Of a DNA stretch of 64,000 nt, positions 60,821-64,000 are shown piece by piece. The stretch is taken from assembly GCA_014526335.1 (NCBI GenBank), contig JACTAT010000014.1, positions 4,589,340-4,653,339 of the forward strand. Reading direction: 5' to 3'. The position numbers and the translations under genes were made by a program. A model generated the notes under the pieces. The model saw only the letters and a list, made by a program, of their open reading frames with translations, made no database searches and was not told the DNA's origin. This DNA comes from Chrysaora quinquecirrha (lineage: Eukaryota; Cnidaria; Scyphozoa; Semaeostomeae; Pelagiidae). Numbering within the stretch: the first letter of the stretch is position 1; every line of letters starts with the position of its first letter.

Positions 60821-63798
60821 ATGGCCCTGGCAAGAAACAGAATAATCAGAAGTCTTCCTTTGTTCTTCAGAGAATGTCACATAACTGCAAATGTTCAACA
60901 ACAGCAAGTTAAAGTGCAAGAAAACCTTTTAGATGATGTGCGAATACTTAAACGGAATTGACACCCATAAATGTGGCATATGCCCAATCTATTTTTATCT
61001 CAGATAACTTCTTTGTCTTTTGCTAATTAACAATGCATTGACTCTTTTGTAACGAGTCAAAGATAATGACCGTGACAAATTGTATTATGAGTTCAAAGTA
61101 TTTCAATGGGCTATTTTTAGAATGCCCGATATACCAGTGTTGATTCCCTTTAATAGGAATATTTTTTTAAATATGAAATAAATCTCTTAATGAATCACGA
61201 GTAACAGGAGTTCTGTTTCAGATAAAGAATATTGAGGCCTTCCTTCTTTTTCATGTATCTTTTTCTTTAGGCACAGCAAAGGCCCAGAAAATCATATTTC
61301 AAAGACACTGAAGTAAAACCATTTTCAGAGTTTCTAACAGATAAATTTGGAAGAAAGCATAATTATCTGAGAATATCACTGACAGAAAGATGTAATCTGA
61401 GATGTAAGTCACATGATTTTTGCACAAAATCTTTTTTATAAGCACTTGTACCATTGCAAGTTTTGGTAATCATTTTGGCCAAGTCCAGAGGCCAGGCAAT
61501 CTGAAGAAATTGCCTACATCCTAAGTTACTAAGGCAAGAGTAAATATCTCTATGATCAAAGGAAAGTTGTATTTTGGCCTTGCTCTCTAATTATAAGTAA
61601 CCCTTCTCTATTTGTTTTACATGTTAAAACTTTGGAGGGGTGTAACTTCACCCCCATACCCTGAATTCTTTTATGTTTGCTCAAAATCTGACATCACACA
61701 CCCTGCTCTCTAATTATATGATAACACTCTCTAATTAAAGAGAGCTTTTCATAAAAGAAGGGAGCGAATGCACCTGTTCCCAATTCAACAACAATTATAC
61801 TACTCAGAAATTTTATTACTTCTCACCTTCTCTAATTATTATTTGGTTCTCTCTATTTATTCAACATTTTTCAGTCTCTGAGGGGTGTAACTACACCCAT
61901 ATAGCTCATTCTAATTAGATTTGCAATATACTACACCTATTATTTTGCTGTTTTCTTTGTTGTTTTAAAGTCCTATCTCGTTTTCTAAGGTCAATACTGT
62001 ATGCCAGAAGATGGTGTCCAGCTTACTGCAAAAGAAAAACTTCTGAGTACAAATGAAATTGTCAAAATTGCTGGATTATTTGTGAAAGAAGGTGTTACTA
62101 AAATACGATTGACAGGAGGAGAGCCTTTGGTCAGATCAGATATTATTGAATTGTGTGGTAAGAGAATTTCCTTGCAAGACGTTCTTCTTGATTCGTTTGC
62201 TTTTCCTCCTTTGTCAAATCCAGCGTACTACATCTAACCAGTCACTTAATATTAATAATGTTGGTAACTTCCTACAGTGATCAATTTTTCGGTGTGTGCA
62301 ACTTTTTTAGGGAGCAGAGTTTCTCATAAAACAAATCAAATGTCAATCACAAGTCTGGTTCAAAAGTTGTTTTCGAATAATAGTCAGAGGAAGCTCTTGG
62401 TTTAATTTAGGCGTTTTGGGCTTTGTGTATATCGAAAAACAAAAGGGCTGGTTCTGTGAAGACAAAAAGAGTTTGTTTTTTTTCGCTTGGACTTTCAATT
62501 GATTCTGTCGGTCTTACCACGCACTGATTGGTGAATACTGTCCTACGATGTTTCCGCTATTTGTCGCAATTTTGAAATCATCCATAAATCAACATTATCT
62601 ATCGTTTTTCACAAACCATGTTTGATTGCTTAGCCAGCGTCGTAGTTTCACTTTCCTATGGCATTGTTGCAGTTTTATTTTGTTTATTCTTTATTGATTA
62701 GAGAGACTATCTTCACTCGATGGATTGGAAGATCTTGCTTTGACTACAAATGGAATCGTTCTTGCCAAAAAGCTGCCTCGACTTAAAGAAGCTGGCTTGA
62801 CTCATCTGAATATCAGCCTAGATACTCTTATTCCTGCGAAGTTTGATTTCATCACAAGACGACAAGGTACTATAAAGTGATAGTTGGATAGAAAATTAAC
62901 TTCGTAGTTGAAAAATAACGTGCGAAGAGTAAATGGACGATATTTTGTATTTTTCGTGAATAGCGAGCACTAGGATAGATTTTTCCACAAGTAGCATAGC
63001 ACAACAGATGGGATTTGAACCTGGACTGCATGACTAGAGAGCCAATGCCTTTTCTACTGATTGAAATCGGCGAGTAACTCTAATGGGTATACAGCCCAAG
63101 GCTATCTATCTATCTAATTGTACTATACATTAATCTAAAGATAGGTATTACGTACAATGTTAGCCTCCCTGTCCTCCTATTTGTCTTTTTTCAGCTATGT
63201 CGAGCCTTTTTTCGCACCATACATGTATATATTTTTCATGAATGGCTGTGTGAGCTTTGTGACTATGAAGGTTACTCGGCGATTTCATTGAGCCCCATAG
63301 CTCAGTAGAGACGTCGTTGGGACTCTGTTCATGCGGTCCCACTTTGAAGCCCATCTATTGTGCTAGATAATAGTTTACTTACACCCTAAACATGTTTCGA
63401 AAGCACAATATTTGTCTTCCTTTAGAAAACGGCCTTGGCCAAACGATCAAACATTATTTGCCAAACATTTCAAATATGATTGTCAATCAAAATGTTTACC
63501 GTTTGGTCACGTCACAAAACAGTGCTCAACAATCATTTTTACTTGCTTTTTAGGCTGGACACGAGTCATGGAAGGCATTGATAAAGCACTTGAGCTTGAT
63601 TATGATCCCGTCAAGGTAATTCTATTTCTCAAATAGATTTAGCAAAGAATTATAATACCATCAACATTGTTTTTAATTACTGTTTATTTACTGGTTAATT
63701 TAACGCCGAAATTTTATTCCTTGAAGATAAACTGTGTTGTAATGAATGGTGTGAATGAAGAAGAAATCTCTAACTTTGTTCGACTCACGGAACATAAG
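60821..63798 (+). CDS. MOCS1: MOCS1, molybdenum cofactor synthesis (MoaA-type radical SAM), 5' part; continues past the window
   Basis: Exons seen: 60821-60937 (donor uncertain), 61271-61403, 61990-62157, 62702-62866, 63554-63615, 63727-63798. The join of exons 2-3 builds the MoaA iron-sulfur motif CxxxCxxC (ERCNLRCQYC; Cys 80, 84, 87 in this model). [10 protein letters not shown] is the GGEP SAM-binding motif, and [19 protein letters not shown] and LNISLDTL follow as in MoaA. The enzyme converts GTP to the cyclic intermediate on the way to cPMP in mitochondria. The first exon has a short basic Arg-rich leader ([17 protein letters not shown]), consistent with mitochondrial import. The remaining MoaA exons and any MoaC/MOCS1B part lie outside. 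Exon 1's end is the least sure point: GTGCGA is a weak donor. Confidence 0.93.
61606..61905. repeat. Duplicated block with GGGGTGTAAC..ACACCC hairpins, MOCS1 intron 2
   Basis: Two similar 55-bp blocks (about 61606-61660 and 61850-61905) each contain 'gaggggtgtaact' followed by 'acaccc/cacccc' (a small hairpin). CTCTAATTA words lie between them. Confidence 0.5.
63432..63530. mobile_element. Palindromic MITE, left part, MOCS1 intron 4
   Basis: GGCCTTGGCCAAACGATC, 'ttgccaaacatttcaaat', 'gtttaccgtttggtcacg'. It ends 20-odd bp before the exon 5 acceptor. Confidence 0.65.
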
Positions 63799-63906
63799 GT
63801 AAGGAAAATTAGCTTTGCCAATTTGAGTAGATACTATGACTAAGAATCTGTTTATGTTGACTAAAACAGCCCACTGTCCTGGCGAAAAAAATATTCAAGC
63901 TTTTAG

Positions 63907-64000
63907 GCCCTGGCCATGCATGCAATCAAACATTGTACAACATTTGAAATTTGCTTATTGTCAGGCAAAATGTTTACCGTTTAGTCACGTTACAAACATT
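63907..64000. mobile_element. Palindromic MITE, left part, running off the window
   Basis: AGGCCCTGGCCATGCATG, then 'aatcaaacattgtac', 'aatgtttaccgtttagtcacg'. It is cut by the window end. Confidence 0.65.

Overview
This is a eukaryotic, almost certainly animal, genomic window. It is AT-rich and intron-dense (7 to 17 coding exons in the conserved genes), with GT-AG introns of about 0.1-2 kb that are full of short transposable elements. The conserved genes look like deep metazoan orthologues. The transposon load, the intron-rich architecture and a thioredoxin-PUB-PNGase fusion suggest a marine invertebrate, perhaps an early-branching lineage such as a cnidarian or sponge. I cannot name the species.

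Layout, left to right: (1) 3' part of an RBBP8/CtIP-like DNA-end-resection gene (+, <1-4509); (2) a small two-exon single-pass membrane protein (+, 5279-5814); (3) a complete 16-exon NMD3, the 60S export adaptor (-, 14648-6546); (4) head-to-head with it across 186 bp, a 14-exon RAP1GDS1/SmgGDS armadillo-repeat gene (+, 14835-25179) whose seventh exon runs into a foldback-type transposon; (5) NOP58, the box C/D snoRNP core protein (+, about 25770-37375), whose first exon abuts another inverted-repeat element; (6) a 6.2 kb intronless gene on the minus strand (45774-39526) for a very large secreted, highly charged, N/Q-rich protein ending in an SGNH/GDSL-type hydrolase domain, broken by three one-base frame offsets; (7) ZNF330, a complete 9-exon zinc-finger nucleolar protein (-, 50703-48136); (8) a complete 14-exon PNGase/NGLY1 gene with an N-terminal thioredoxin domain (-, 60119-51157); (9) the 5' part of MOCS1, molybdenum cofactor synthesis (+, 60821->63798).

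The ribosome/nucleolus theme is notable (NMD3, NOP58 and ZNF330 lie within 45 kb), but eukaryotic neighbours need not be co-functional. The most novel protein is the SGNH-tailed giant. The most informative domain architecture is thioredoxin-PUB-transglutaminase-PAW. The dominant non-coding signal is one palindromic MITE-like family, with about 20 copies or fragments in introns and spacers, whose ends read roughly TTAGGCCCTGGCCAAACG. Other repeats include tRNA-derived SINEs, foldback elements, an element with perfect 72-bp inverted repeats, and several tandem arrays, one of them a 10-bp-period TGACCT array in a RAP1GDS1 intron.

Exon boundaries were placed by eye from splice signals, reading-frame continuity and remembered family sequences. 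No search or alignment was run.
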